64,000 bases of DNA from Acholoe squamosa (GCA_949317995.1 OX439050.1:18926061-18990060), one strand, 5' to 3'; shown: positions 34,084 to 45,828, counted from the first letter of the stretch. Numbers and translations: made by a program. The notes: generated by a model not told the origin, from the sequence alone.

Positions 34084-36656
34084 ATTTTTGAGTTGGACAT
34101 AGAAAAGTTTTCAGCAGGCTAGGTATCAAGTGGGTTCAGTCTTAGAAATTATTTTCTGGTTAGGTGCTGGAAATTGTCTGAGTTGGACTTAGAAAAGATT
34201 TCAGCAGATTAGGTATTTAATGGGTTCAGTCCAGTCTTAGAAATTGTTTGAGTTGGACTGGATTATCAAGGACAGATACAGTACTATGAATTTGATCCTA
34301 TAGGAATTAATGCTGGAAGGTGAATTACTGGATTGTTACACACTGGATTATGGTGACTTGATTGTAAGTGATTTCCTGTTTGTCTCAACCAGTGGTCTTA
34401 GAAAAGTTTTCAGCTGCTTATAACAGGAGGGTGGTACTTAGAGTAGACAGGGCTGGGGTTAAATGGAAAATTCCAGAAGGAAGATTCCATAGATTTCATT
34501 TTCTCAGTCTTCACTGTTTACTTTCTGGAACTTTCCGTCAGAACAGCATCACCTTGTAATCTGAGTGCTGATTGGTTGAGATTCCCAAGGGGGCGGAGCT
34601 TATGGCTTTGGGCTTCCTATATAAGACGAGGAGTTTGCAGGCCTGCTGTAGTCACAGCTAGCATCACTGACCATCTTACATTGGGACATGGTGCACTGCT
34701 GAGACTGTGCCTTAAGGTTAGTCTTTAAAATGTTCCAAGTCCATCTTTTGATTGGACTTAAAAAACTTCTCCTAAATGCACTAGGAGAAATTTTCTAAGT
34801 CCATTTTTGAGTTGGACATAGAAAAGTTTTCAGCAGGCTAGGTATCAAGTGGGTTCAGTCTTAGAAATTATTTTCTGGTTAGGTGCTGGAAATTGTCTGA
34901 GTTGGACTTAGAAAAGATTTCAGCAGATTAGGTATTTAATGGGTTCAGTCCAGTCTTAGAAATTGTTTGAGTTGGACTGGATTATCAAGGACAGATACAG
35001 TACTATGAATTTGATCCTATAGGAATTAATGCTGGAAGGTGATTTACTGGATTGTTACACACTGGATTATGGTGACTTGATTGTAAGTGATTTCCTGTTT
35101 GTCTCAACCAGTGGTCTTAGAAAAGTTTTCAGCTGCTTATAACAGGGGGGTGGTACTTAGAGTAGACAGGGCTGGGGTTAAATGGAAAATTCCAGAAGGA
35201 AGATTCCATAGATTTCATTTTCTCAGTCTTCACTGTTTACTTTCTGGAACTTTCCGTCAGAACAGCATCACCTTGTAATCTGAGTGCTGATTGGTTGAGA
35301 TTCCCAAGGGGGCGGAGCTTATGGCTTTGGGCTTCCTATATAAGACGAGGAGTTTGCAGGCCTGCTGTAGTCACAGCTAGCATCACTGACCATCTTACAT
35401 TGGGACATGGTGCACTGCTGAGACTGTGCCTTAAGGTTAGTCTTTAAAATGTTCCAAGTCCATCTTTTGATTGGACTTAAAAAACTTCTCCTAAATGCAC
35501 TAGGAGAAATTTTCTAAGTCCATTTTTGAGTTGGACATAGAAAAGTTTTCAGCAGGCTAGGTATCAAGTGGGTTCAGTCTTAGAAATTATTTTCTGGTTA
35601 GGTGCTGGAAATTGTCTGAGTTGGAAAGATTTCAGCAGATTAGGTATTTAATGGGTTCAGTCCAGTCTTAGAAATTGTTTGAGTTGGACTGGATTATCAA
35701 GGACAGATACAGTACTATGAATTTGATCCTATAGGAATTAATGCTGGAAGGTGAATTACTGGAATGTTACACACTGGATTATGGTGACTTGACTGTAAGT
35801 GATTTCCTGTTTGTCTCAACCAGTGGTCTTCGAAAAGCAGTTCAGCTGCTTAATGCTAGCTCCTACCTCTCCCAGCGGTTCTCCCTTGACCAGTCTGCTA
35901 CCGGCCTTTACCTCTCCTAACCATCCTCTCAAGTCACTCAGGTTTGATCCCTCTCTCCTACCTCCCCAAACCTGTGGTTTTATTCCTAAAAATTACCTAA
36001 GTCCTTTTCTGGTTAGGTGCTGGAAATTGTGCAAGTTAGACTTAGAAAAGATTTCAGCAGACTAGGTATTCAGTGGGTTCAGTCTTTAAATCATTTTTTG
36101 GTTAGGTGCTGGAAATTATTGTTTGAGTTGAACTGGATTATCAAGGACAGATACAGTATTATAAATTTGATCTCATAGGAATTAATACTGGATTATTGTG
36201 ACTTGACTGTAAGTAATTTCACTTTTAGAAATTCTCTCTTTGTCTCAAACCTGTGGTCTTAGAAAAGTTTTCAGTTATTCAAAACTAGTTTCCACTGTGT
36301 AAACATTCCCAACATTCCACATTGTAAGTAAACAGCAAAGATTAATGATCAGGTAGACATTCCAGGCATTCCACACTGTGAATAAATAGCAATGACTAAT
36401 GATCGTGTAGACATTCCAAACATTCCACACTGCAAGTAAAGAACAAAGATTAATGACTAGGTAGACATTCTAGACATACCACCCTGTGAGTAAATAGCAA
36501 AGATTAATGATCATGTTGACATTCTAAACATTCCACACTGTAAGCAGGAATTTTTTTTTTTGGTTAGGTGCTGGAAATTGTCTGAGTTGAACTTAGAAAA
36601 GATTTCAGTACATTAGGTATTCAGTGGGTTCAGTCTTAGAAATTATTTTCTGGTTA

Positions 36657-37849
36657 CCCATGTAGCAAGCCCGCGTAGGGCCAATTCAGTTTTAGCTCAG
36701 ATACGCTGGTTCAAAGTGGGCAGAATACTATTCATGGTTTTAGGTTGGGCAAATGGCGGGTTTCCAGTCAGGGCCACATTGGGTTGCCCTAATAGGGCAA
36801 ACTGAACTAAGACTGTTGGTCTCCCGACAGTTTTTGTCCTCAGCAAGTTGTGTGGGCCACATAAGGCTAACTGATTTGGGCACAGAGCAGCTTCAAAACG
36901 GGCAAACACTTTGGGCACAGATTGGTTTCAAGGTGGGCACCCTGAATCAGGCATAGATCAGTTCCAAAGATAATTCCCCAGACAAGGCTGAGGATGGGTT
37001 TGCACAAGGCATACTGAGCTGGGAGTTCTGAACTTTGACACTAGATGACCCCACTATGTCTGATGTACAGCTTTCTCCAAATGTCAGTATTGATTTTCTT
37101 TAGTATGATATAACAGAAATCATATAAATCATAACAGTACACAAATTTTCTCAGAGTTTGGATCTACTGGCAAAATACATTTAAAATGTGCAAAGTAAGG
37201 TGATGTCAGCAGTTAGTAATGTGACTACACCATTCATGTGGTAATCATTTTATATTGAAGTATGCTACCCATTGGGAGGCATTAAGAACTTGAAGGCTAG
37301 AATGTTACTGGACTAGGTCTGGTTGACATGCCTTGGCCAACTAAGTTTGAATTGATGGTTCTACTGTATTATGATGATGGGGGAGAGTAATACAGTATGT
37401 TTAGTCTCCCTCCAACTATGGAGGCCAAGGGGAGGGGCTAGCACCTGGAGGCTAGTAGAGCATTTTCAGGGTTCAAAACTTTGGAAAATGAGGAAAAAAT
37501 AGATTTTCTATAATATCTATCCCAGATGGCACCACCTGATCAAAGTGACCAGCCCACTTTCAGCCACACCAAAAACCCATGTTGACCCTAAAATAATAAA
37601 TTTTGACCAGATGGCACCATGTGATCAAAGTGGGCAGCCCACTTTCAGCCACACCAAAAACCCATGTTGAACCCAAACCCACTCTGAGACTGATCTGTGC
37701 CCATATTGGTTAGCCCAGTGTGTCCCACACACCTCACTGAGGACAGAAACTGGCAGCAGCCCATCGGTTAGCCCATTGTGGCCCACATTGGAAGCCACAC
37801 CAAATAAAGTGTGGGCCACAGTAGGGCCACACCACCTTTGCCACCTGGG
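36657..37849. mobile_element. 1193-bp TIR element, right arm copy
   Basis: Inverted counterpart of 24985-26177, flanked by TA, and apparently near-identical along its length. Confidence 0.8.
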
Positions 37850-38749
37850 TAGGTGCTGGAAATTGTCTGAGTTGGACTTTGAAAAGATGTCAGCAGGCTA
37901 GGTATTCAGTGGGTTCAGTCTTAGGAATTATTTTCTGGTTAGGTGTTGGAAATTGTCTGAGTTGGACTTAGAAAAGATTTCAGCAGATTAGGTATTCAGT
38001 GAATTCAGTCTTAAAATCATTTTTTTTGGTTAGGTGCTGGAAATTATTGTTTGAGTTGGACTGGATTATCAAGGACAGATACAGTATTATAAATTAGGAT
38101 CTCTTAGGAATTGATACTGGATTATTATGACTTGACTGTAAGTGATTTCACTTTTAGAAATTCTCTGTTCGTCTCAAACTAGTGGTCTTAGAAAAGTTTT
38201 CAGTCATTTAATACTAGTTTCTACTGCCGAAACATTCCAGGCATTCCACATTGTAAGTAAACAGCAAAGATTAATGATCAGGTAAACATTCCACACTGTG
38301 AGTAAATAGCAATGATTAATGATCGTGTAGACATTCCAGACATTCCACACTGCAAGTAAACAACAAAGATTAATGACTAGGTAGTCATTCTAGACATTCC
38401 ACCCTTTGAGTAAATAGCAAAGATTAATGATCATGTTGACATTCTAGACATTTCACACTGTAAGCAGGAATTATTTTCTGGTTAGGTGCTGGAAATTATT
38501 GTCTGAGTTGGACTTAGAAAGGATTTCTGCAGGTTAGGTACTTACTAGTTTTAGTTTCAGAAATTATTTTCTGGTCAGGTGCTGACATATTGTGCCCGTT
38601 GGACTTTGAAAAAATTTCTTCAGGCTAGGTATTTAGTGGGTTCAGTCTCAGGAATTATTTTCTGGTAAGGTGCTGGAAATTGTTTGAGTTGGACTTAGAA
38701 AAGATTTCAGCAGGCTAGGTATTCAGTTGGATGACCCTAAACTGCTCAA

Positions 38750-38930
38750 AGAAATCTTTGTTGTGATTGGCTGAGATTTGCATAGAGGCATGGCTAGTGG
38801 TTGTGGTTCCATATATATGACAATGAGTTTTGAATCTCTGCTTTGGTTCTTACATTGAGGCAAGGAGTTTGGATCCTGCTGTGGTCTCAACATGGGATTG
38901 AAGATATAGAGGTGAGTTTCTTCAGGCTAA
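38750..38930 (+). promoter_or_regulatory. Paralogous promoter and splice-donor module, right arm
   Basis: GTGATTGGCTGAG, CATATATATGA (38810-38820), then an exon-like stretch ending GATATAGAG|GTGAGTTTC near 38912. It points right, toward the 120-bp satellite and the right terminal repeat. Mirror of 23930-24110. This donor fits the consensus better than those of the 719-bp units. Confidence 0.55.
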
Positions 38931-39046
38931 GGCTTCAGTGGACTTAGGAGGAGACATTTTCTAAGTCCATTTTTGAGTCGGACTTGGAAAAGTTAGTGGT
39001 CTTAGTTTTAGAAATTATTTTCTGGTTAGGTGCTGGAAATTGTCTA

Positions 39047-40760
39047 AAATGACATGAGACATGATCATATCCTAAATTCGCCATGTGACACTCAGATCAG
39101 TGACAAAGACATGGGATAATAGTAATTTGACGTGTGACATGGAACCTAGTGACAAGGTCGTGGAGAAAAATGACATGAGACATGATCATATCCTAAATTC
39201 GCCATGTGACACTCAGATCAGTGACAAAGACATGGGATAATAGTAATTTGACGTGTGACATGGAACCTAGTGTCAAGGTCGTGGAGAAAAATGACATGAG
39301 ACATGATCATATCCTAAATTCGCCATGTGACACTCAGATCAGTGACAAAGACATGGGATAATAGTAATTTGACGTGTGACATGGAACCTAGTGACAAGGA
39401 CATGGAAAAAAATGACATGAGACATATCATATCAGTGACAAAGACATGGGATAATAGTAATTTGACATGTGACATGGAGAAAAATGACATGAGACATGAT
39501 CATATCCTAAATTCGCCATGTGACACTCAGATCAGTGACAAAGACATGGGATAATAGTAATTTGACATGTGACATGGAACCTAGTGACAAGGACGTGGAG
39601 AAAAATGACATGAGACATGATCATATCCTAAATTCGCCATGTGACACTCAGATCAGTGACAAAGACATGGGATAATAGTAATTTGACGTGTGACATGGAA
39701 CCTAGTGACAAGGTCGTGGAGAAAAATGACATGAGACATGATCGTATCCTAAATTCGCCATGTAACACTCAGATCAGTGACAAAGACATGGGATAATAGT
39801 AATTTGACGTGTGACATGGAACCTAGTGTCAAGGACGTGGAGAAAAATGGCATGAGACATGATCATATCCTAAATTCGCCATGTGACACTCAGATCAGTG
39901 ACAAAGACATGGGATAATAGTAATTTGACGTGTGACATGGAACCTAGTGACAAGGACATGGAAAAAAATGACATGAGACATGATCATATCCTAAATTCGC
40001 CATGTGACACTCAGGTCAGTGACAAAGACATGGGATAATTGTAATTTGACATGTGACATGGAACCTAGTGACATGGACATGGAGAAAAATGACATGAGAC
40101 ATGATCATATCCTAAATTCGCCATGTGACACTCAGATCAGTGACAAAGACATGGGATAATAGTAATTTGACGTGTAACATGGAACCTAGTGACAAGGTCG
40201 TGGAGAAAAATAACATGAGACATGATCATATCCTAAATTCGCCATGTGACACTCAGATCAGTGACAAAGACATGGGATAATAGTAATTTGACGTGTGACA
40301 TGGAACCTAGTGTCAAGGTCGTGGAGAAAAATGACATGAGACATGGTCATATCCTAAATTCGCCATGTGACACTCAGATCAGTGACAAAGACATGGGATA
40401 ATAGTAATTTGACGTGTGACATGGAACCTAGTGACAAGGACATGGAAAAAAATGACATGAGACATGATCATATCCTAAATTCGCCATGTGACACTCAGGT
40501 CAGTGACAAAGACATGGGATAATAGTAATTTGACATGTGACATGGAACCTAGTGACAAGGACATGGAGAAAAATGACATGAGACATGATCATATCCTAAA
40601 TTCGCCATGTGACACGCAGATCAGTGTCAAAAACATAGGATAATAGTAATTTGACAACATGTGACATGGAACCTAGTGTTAAGGACATGGAGAAAAATGA
40701 CATGAGACATGATCTTATCCTAAATTCGTCATGTGACACGCAGATTAGTGTCAAAGAGAT
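39047..40760 (+). repeat. 120-bp satellite, about 14 units
   Basis: Head-to-tail units containing AAAATGACATGAGACATGAT, ATTCGCCATGTGACACTCAG and AGACATGGGATAATAGTAAT. One unit near 39420-39480 is shortened. Later units diverge (CACGCAGATCAGTGTC). It begins exactly where the right palindrome arm ends and has no counterpart on the left. ORFs over it are artefacts. Confidence 0.92.
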
Positions 40761-40779
40761 GGGAAAAGCTATGTACATA

Positions 40780-41095
40780 AATTATTTAGTTCCACATAAC
40801 CTAGAACAGGACAAAGATAGTTCATATTATTCTCGGTAGAGGGAAACCCGAGAATGCGTTCTGCGTTCTAAATACGATGAAATCTAACGTCTCAATTGTA
40901 AACTATGAGCAAATATTCTTTATTGATATCAATGAAATATATCAAACAATGAAAAGAAAGAGCTCTATACGTAATTCATTCAAACTGATCAAGAAAATAT
41001 AAAGAAAAGAGCATTATACATGTAATAATTTAGTTCCACATAACCTACATCATGCCAAAAATAGTTCATATTATTCTCGGTAGAGGGGGACAAAA
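40780..41095 (+). repeat. Duplicated ~240-bp segment next to the right terminal repeat
   Basis: ATTTAGTTCCACATAACCTA and TTCATATTATTCTCGGTAGA occur at about 40785 and again at 41027. The sequence between includes a diverged copy of the GATATCAATGAAA block of the terminal repeat. Confidence 0.7.
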
Positions 41096-41109
41096 AATCC
41101 GCGTTTTGA

Positions 41110-41988
41110 ATATAAATCTATCGTTTCAATTTAAACTACCGCTGTAAATTCCTCTAATAACTCAGCAAATGTTCTTTGCTGATATCAATGAAACATATCA
41201 AAAAATAGAGGAGAAAAAACCCTGTCCCTAAATCACTCAAACTGATGAATAAAATCTATATCCTCTTAAACTGAATGTCTATTTGTTCATAGACTTAAAG
41301 GTGTAACACCACATTTATGATTTCACTGCTGAGGTGGAGTATATAAGGAACGCAATGTCTGGGGTTAATTGGAGAGGTCCGGCCCTCATGTCACGAACCT
41401 CCTTGTCTGTAGCTCCAGGTGCAGCTTCAGTGCGTAAAAGATCTCGACTATTCTTGCGACCTTGTCGACCTTAATGCTCCCATTGTTGGTTGAAGCATGA
41501 ACGGGTGATGCTCCCATTGTTGGTTGAAGCATGAACGGGTGATGCTCCCATCAGTTGGTGGAAGCAACCATACATAATGGTCCTCCTGTTTCAGTAACGC
41601 TCACCGTTCCTTAGAGCACTGATCTGGAATTGAACGTGTTCCACAATCCTCCTTCAATCCTTCAATCCTCCTTCAATCCTTCAATCCTCCTTCAATCCTT
41701 CAATCCTCCTTCAATCCTTCAATCCTCCTTCAATCCTTCAATCCTCCTTCAATCCTTGGTGCACTTAGTTCATTCCTCTGTACCGAAAGCTCAGCTAAGA
41801 ACCGTGTGACATGAGAACCACTTGACCTCTCTTTTGTATTTAAAATTTATGATATGATTACTATTTCCAAAAATAATCCTAATATCCAAAATAATAGGTA
41901 TTTTCTGGATATTCAAAAAATATAGGTCTTCTTTGGATATTTTTTTTAGAAATATCCAAAGAAGACCTATATATATACTACTAATAGG
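41110..41988 (-). repeat. Right terminal inverted repeat of the ~33-kb structure
   Basis: Inverted partner of 9101-9755. It is longer because of a 34-base duplication (GATGCTCCCATTGTTGG..., about 41478-41545) and a run of 19-base units (TCCTCCTTCAATCCTTCAA) at 41646-41757 where the left side has a single AGGAGGATTGA block. The hairpin near the outer edge is intact (about 41920-41970). Confidence 0.8.
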
Positions 41989-42394
41989 TTTCCATGGTGA
42001 CCAAAAACTTTTTGCAACTTCCCCCCCCCTAAATTGTTAACCTGCGATAAAAATAAGGTCCCCTGGCACTGATTATACCAAGCAAAACACTGTTTTTAGT
42101 TGAGACTATTCAGCTACTGTGACACCTAGTGTACCTCAGGTCCGGGCCTCAGGTACCCCCGACTGGGGTTAGCCTACTTGGGACAAAGTTTTTGGGATTT
42201 TCTTGAAAACCCTCGGAGGCAATCTTACAGGCGATGGAGCTGCCCTCCGAGTCATGATGAACAGGATAAAAAATACTGACTGCTGTTGAAGAGGGATGCA
42301 AAGGAAATATCATGATAGTAGTGTGTTTCGTCTATTTATTTATTCATTATACTTTCGAAAAGGCAGAAAACAAATATTTTCACGCAGAATGGCT

Positions 42395-42609
42395 AAGGGA
42401 GTGGTCATTATTTATCAACAGAGGGGGGGCGGATGGTGGGTTTTCGTGCAGACGTGTGAACATTTTTTTACGCCCTCCCACTCGACATCGGAGGCACGGA
42501 GAATTTTCGCGCCCCTCTTTGATGTATAGTAGCGCACAGGCTTTTCGGCTAAACAGAGGGTCAACATTTTTTTAGGCCCCCCCCGTTGATAAATAATAAC
42601 CCCTCCCTA
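42395..42609. repeat. MITE-like element, GGGAGTGGT family, copy 3
   Basis: AAGGGAGTGGTCATTATTTA at the left and its diverged complement ending CCCCTCCCTAA at the right, with C-run and G-run interior. Shorter than copy 2 (8603-8937). 41989-42394 shows no gene. Confidence 0.7.
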
Positions 42610-42704
42610 AGGTAGGCCTAGGAGGGGATCTTGGGTAGGCCCCTAGTACAAAACTAAAAAAAAAACGAACAACAAAAACAAAACAAAAAAAACATAATAG
42701 CTTT

Positions 42705-44041
42705 GGGGCTGTGTACAAATGACGTCATGCAGGAGGGGGGAGGGGGGTCCCACTTGCCATGACCAAGCATGACAAGGGGGGAGGGGGGGTCATGGGCTGC
42801 ATGACATCATGGCATCAAGAAATCACAATATGCTTTGGTTATGGCAAGAACAAAAATTTTTGTAAAATGATTTGTAAAGGTAGAGAAGTTTAATGCATTC
42901 ATCTGACATAAATTCATTACCTACAGGCCCTACATGCATGCATTCCTCAGACATCTCACTCAATGAGTGTCACTGCCATCAATATCAGTGTAAAATCAAG
43001 GTGATGTCCAGGCCACTATAAGGGGGCACTACTACTCTATCCTACCTATACCAATTTAACCCTTTTTGAAAAGGGCCACTGCTGGCTGCCCTCAAGATCT
43101 AAAATGATGCATCTAAAATACCCCTGAACTGCTGCTGTTGCCTCAGGGCAGCATCCATAGTAATCCACAGGCTTCTTTTTGAGAAGGTGTGATATTCCTC
43201 CCCCCCCCTCCTTGAGGTGTCGAAATTATTTTGCTTCTCCCCCAATCCACCCCCTCCCGGAATCCCACTGTTGATAAATAATGCTAAGGTGACTCGATTA
43301 CTTTGTAAGATCATAAATTAGAACTAGTATAATTGCAATCAATGGTCTCCTGAGAATTTGTGATTTGTGAGATTTTTTTTCTATTAGGCCACTCACTAAA
43401 TTCAGAGTGTTCTTCCTCAAACCTATATCTAGTAGGCCTACACTTGTATATGGTTCAAGTTACAGATTAAATCAATACATTCAACATATCAATACATTCA
43501 AGCTCTCAAACTATATGATCCTTAATAATAACTGTTCTCGATTTTCTCTTCGCTGATAAGTGTACAGCTTTTGCTGCAAAGAAGGGAGACTATTAACTGT
43601 ATTGGACTATTGATCTAGACAGTTTTTAAGCCCCTTTGTGACAGGAAATACTTGTGTATGATCACTACCATAGTATTCCGTGTATAACTATAAGGCACGG
43701 AAATGTTACATCCTGCATATAGGGACCCATACATTATATAAGCTGACAGTGTTTGGCATGTTTCTCTGTTCATTTGTTAATCAGTGCTAGTTCTTTTTTC
43801 ACTTTGCATGTATCTTATCCTTTATTGCCAATTCACACCCACTATATGTCCCTTTGAACCATTTTAATTTGTTTATAGCCTATAGGCCTTCACTATTCAT
43901 GCACTTTGGTGGGGGGGGGTATCTCTCTGCATGACGTCATGATGAGGGGGGGTCAAGTGTTGTATAAGGAAACATGACAAGGGGGGGAGGGGGGGGTCAA
44001 AAATGGTCCAAAAATGCATGACGTCATTTGTACACAGCCCC
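42705..44041. mobile_element. 1.3-kb TIR element with CRE sites in its ends
   Basis: Left end GGGGCTGTGTACAAATGACG and right end its complement (about 27 matching bases), both containing TGACGTCA. Next to each end is a G-rich tract with further TGACATCA/TGACGTCA words. No transposase frame. Part of a relative of the GGGAGTGGT MITE (GTTGATAAATAATG, about 43272) lies inside. Confidence 0.7.
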
Positions 44042-44119
44042 TTTAGCATATAGGGGTTTGGGGAGGATGCCCTCATCCACAGAGAGTGGTCTAGGTGTCT
44101 GGCTAAGTTTCTGTGAACT

Positions 44120-44500
44120 TAGCCAGGGCCCCTACCTTGCCCAAGTAACATGCCCAACTGGGCCCCAATTGGGTTTACCCTGTGAAATGCTGGGCTGAAC
44201 TGGGCTTAGTTTTGAGCTGGGCAAAGCTATGGGCTCCAGTGGGGCCCCAACTGGGCTGATTGTCAATTACAACACATCTTGGAAATATCCCTGATGGTGT
44301 GATTCAAACTCCCCTTTCAAAATAAATAGATTTCAAAAACTTTTGTTTGAGATATGTTGAAAAAACTCAACTGGGCTCTTCATGGGCTGAAATTTTTTTA
44401 GCAAAGTATTTAAAAAGTGTTTCTTAGATTCTAATTCATGCTCACAACAAATGTTAAGCACCAGTTTTGTTGTTTTCAGTGTTATTTCCTTGACTATGGG
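44120..44500. repeat. GGGCTGAACTGGGC-type repetitive sequence
   Basis: GCCCAACTGGGCCCCAATTG, GGGCTGAACTGGGCTTAG, GGGCTCCAGTGGGGCCCC and later CTGGGCTCTTCATGGGCTG. Same style as the interior of the 1193-bp elements at 24985 and 36657. No gene. Confidence 0.5.
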
Positions 44501-44730
44501 CTAGGGATGGGCTGGTCTACATTTAGTTGTAAGTTTTGACACCAGGTGTCCCCAGGATGCCATATGAAGAGTATTTCTCACAATGTGCGATGATATTTCA
44601 TCTCTGTAATGCAGTCCAAATAACACACTTAGTTGACAAATGTGCACGGACAAACATAAGTAGTATAGTATGTATCGGAACGGGACTATAGTTAAGTACT
44701 GTTTATTACTCACTCGACCTGCAGCCAATC

Positions 44731-44985
44731 AGAGGCTTCCATTTGGTCACATGACCCGTTGACATGGCAACATGACCTACTTAGGGGGTCACATGACCAC
44801 CTTTCGGCCAATCAGAGGCCAGCATTCTGGTAACCATGGTAATGTGACCTACTTAGGGGATTAGCAACCACCTCTCAGCCAATCAGAGACCAGCATTCTT
44901 GGTAACCTTGGTAACGTGACCTATTTAGGGGATAAGTGGGTGGTCACGTGGGCGGGGTTAATTATGCAAATAAGATATACCAAAA
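44731..44985 (+). repeat. Left TIR of the Polinton-type element
   Basis: About three tandem units of ~73 bases, each with GCCAATCAGAGGCC, AGCATTCTGGTAACC, ATGGTAATGTGACC and TAGGGGAT. The inner end reads GTTAATTATGCAAATAAG. The inverted partner is 55483-55737. Tandem units within terminal repeats are known for Polintons. Confidence 0.8.
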
Positions 44986-45086
44986 ATCATCTTTTTTAAT
45001 TTTTATATTTTTATTTGATAAGATATATTTACAAGTATATACATTGATTTTCAATCATAATTCAGACTGTACATAGTCTAATCTTT

Positions 45087-45611
45087 TTATACGGTTTTCA
45101 TGTGAGGATTCTTTTGAAATGTAGGAATGGTGTAAGTCATTCTTCCTGCCCACAATTCATCTAAATTACAATAGAAATCTACTGAAGTATAATACCAAGT
45201 ATTCCATTTACTTTGTGCGGACATGACACTTCTTAGCAGAGCGTTCTGTATATTTTCAAAATGAAACTTGCTACAGAGCACACGATCTAAACACTCTTGA
45301 CAGAAAGTGTTGAATATTTTCTCAGAGTCATGACAACACAGGTGTCGTAAAAGGTCTGAGTTTTTCTCAATAAGAAATATGAAAGCATCGGTAGATTCTA
45401 ATGTATAACGTCTTTTGATGAGAGGAGAGGTTTCCTGATTGTGAAATTGATATACTCCTATACATCTATCTGTGAAGACATTGGTACCTTTCCAGAAAAC
45501 ATCATTGAAACACTCTTTCAACGAATCGAATGACTGATTAGCAACGAGACCTTTATGTACATCTGTTGCATTGATTATTTCCCATGTGTAAAGCAGGTCG
45601 CAAGTACACAT
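45087..45611 (-). CDS. Orphan Polinton-associated protein, 174 aa
   Basis: An intact ORF from an ATG at 45611, just inside the left TIR and transcribed outward, opposite to the structural genes. AATAAAA-type signals lie just beyond the stop on the minus strand (45000-45020). The protein has a Cys/His-rich centre (HLCCHDSEKIFNTFCQECLD) and Trp/Tyr-rich C-terminal part (NTWYYTSVDFYC). I see no signal peptide or known enzyme motif. The Cys pairs could bind zinc. It is intact, unlike the structural genes, and may be an accessory gene or a more recent addition. Confidence 0.55.
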   Translation of the reverse strand: MCTCDLLYTWEIINATDVHKGLVANQSFDSLKECFNDVFWKGTNVFTDRCIGVYQFHNQETSPLIKRRYTLESTDAFIFLIEKNSDLLRHLCCHDSEKIFNTFCQECLDRVLCSKFHFENIQNALLRSVMSAQSKWNTWYYTSVDFYCNLDELWAGRMTYTIPTFQKNPHMKTV

Positions 45612-45817
45612 TTTTCCTCCTTAAACAATATACGAGTAGGTAAGGTAGTAGTACTACCTTGAACGTTAGAACAACATACGACGATCTTGTACAACCCTAC
45701 AAGCAGTAGTGTCGACACAAGAAATTAATGAAACTGGCTTGTTAGTCGGTGAGTTTACCTATTTTAGTGGGTGGGATGTCTGTTCGTTCAGGTGTAACAA
45801 GGGGTGTGTATTCGTCA

Positions 45818-45828
45818 GCAGCAGCAGC

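Larger units (their letters stand above)
32905..35800 (+). repeat. 719-bp tandem array, right arm (four units)
   Basis: TATATAAG recurs at 33020, 33899 (719 plus the 160-base insertion), 34618 and 35337. Units match those of the left arm in inverted orientation. Confidence 0.9.
32890..39046 (-). repeat. Right arm of the ~15-kb palindrome
   Basis: Reverse-complement partner of 23787-30655, with one 719-bp unit fewer. The inner end diverges from the left arm near the start of the central array. The outer end stops where the 120-bp satellite begins at 39047. Short ORF translations compared between arms are identical or differ by about one residue, so the arms are young or kept alike by gene conversion. 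Confidence 0.92.

Noticed and set aside
27557-35278. 63-, 72-, 102- and 110-codon ORFs beginning MISCLSQPVV, MVEGWS or MTLIRC
   Set aside because: They recur with the 719-bp unit and run through the promoter boxes and splice sites, on the antisense or wrong frame.
39047-40760. 120-bp repeats considered as a CRISPR array
   Set aside because: Units are contiguous with no unique spacers, the setting is eukaryotic and there are no cas genes. It is a satellite.
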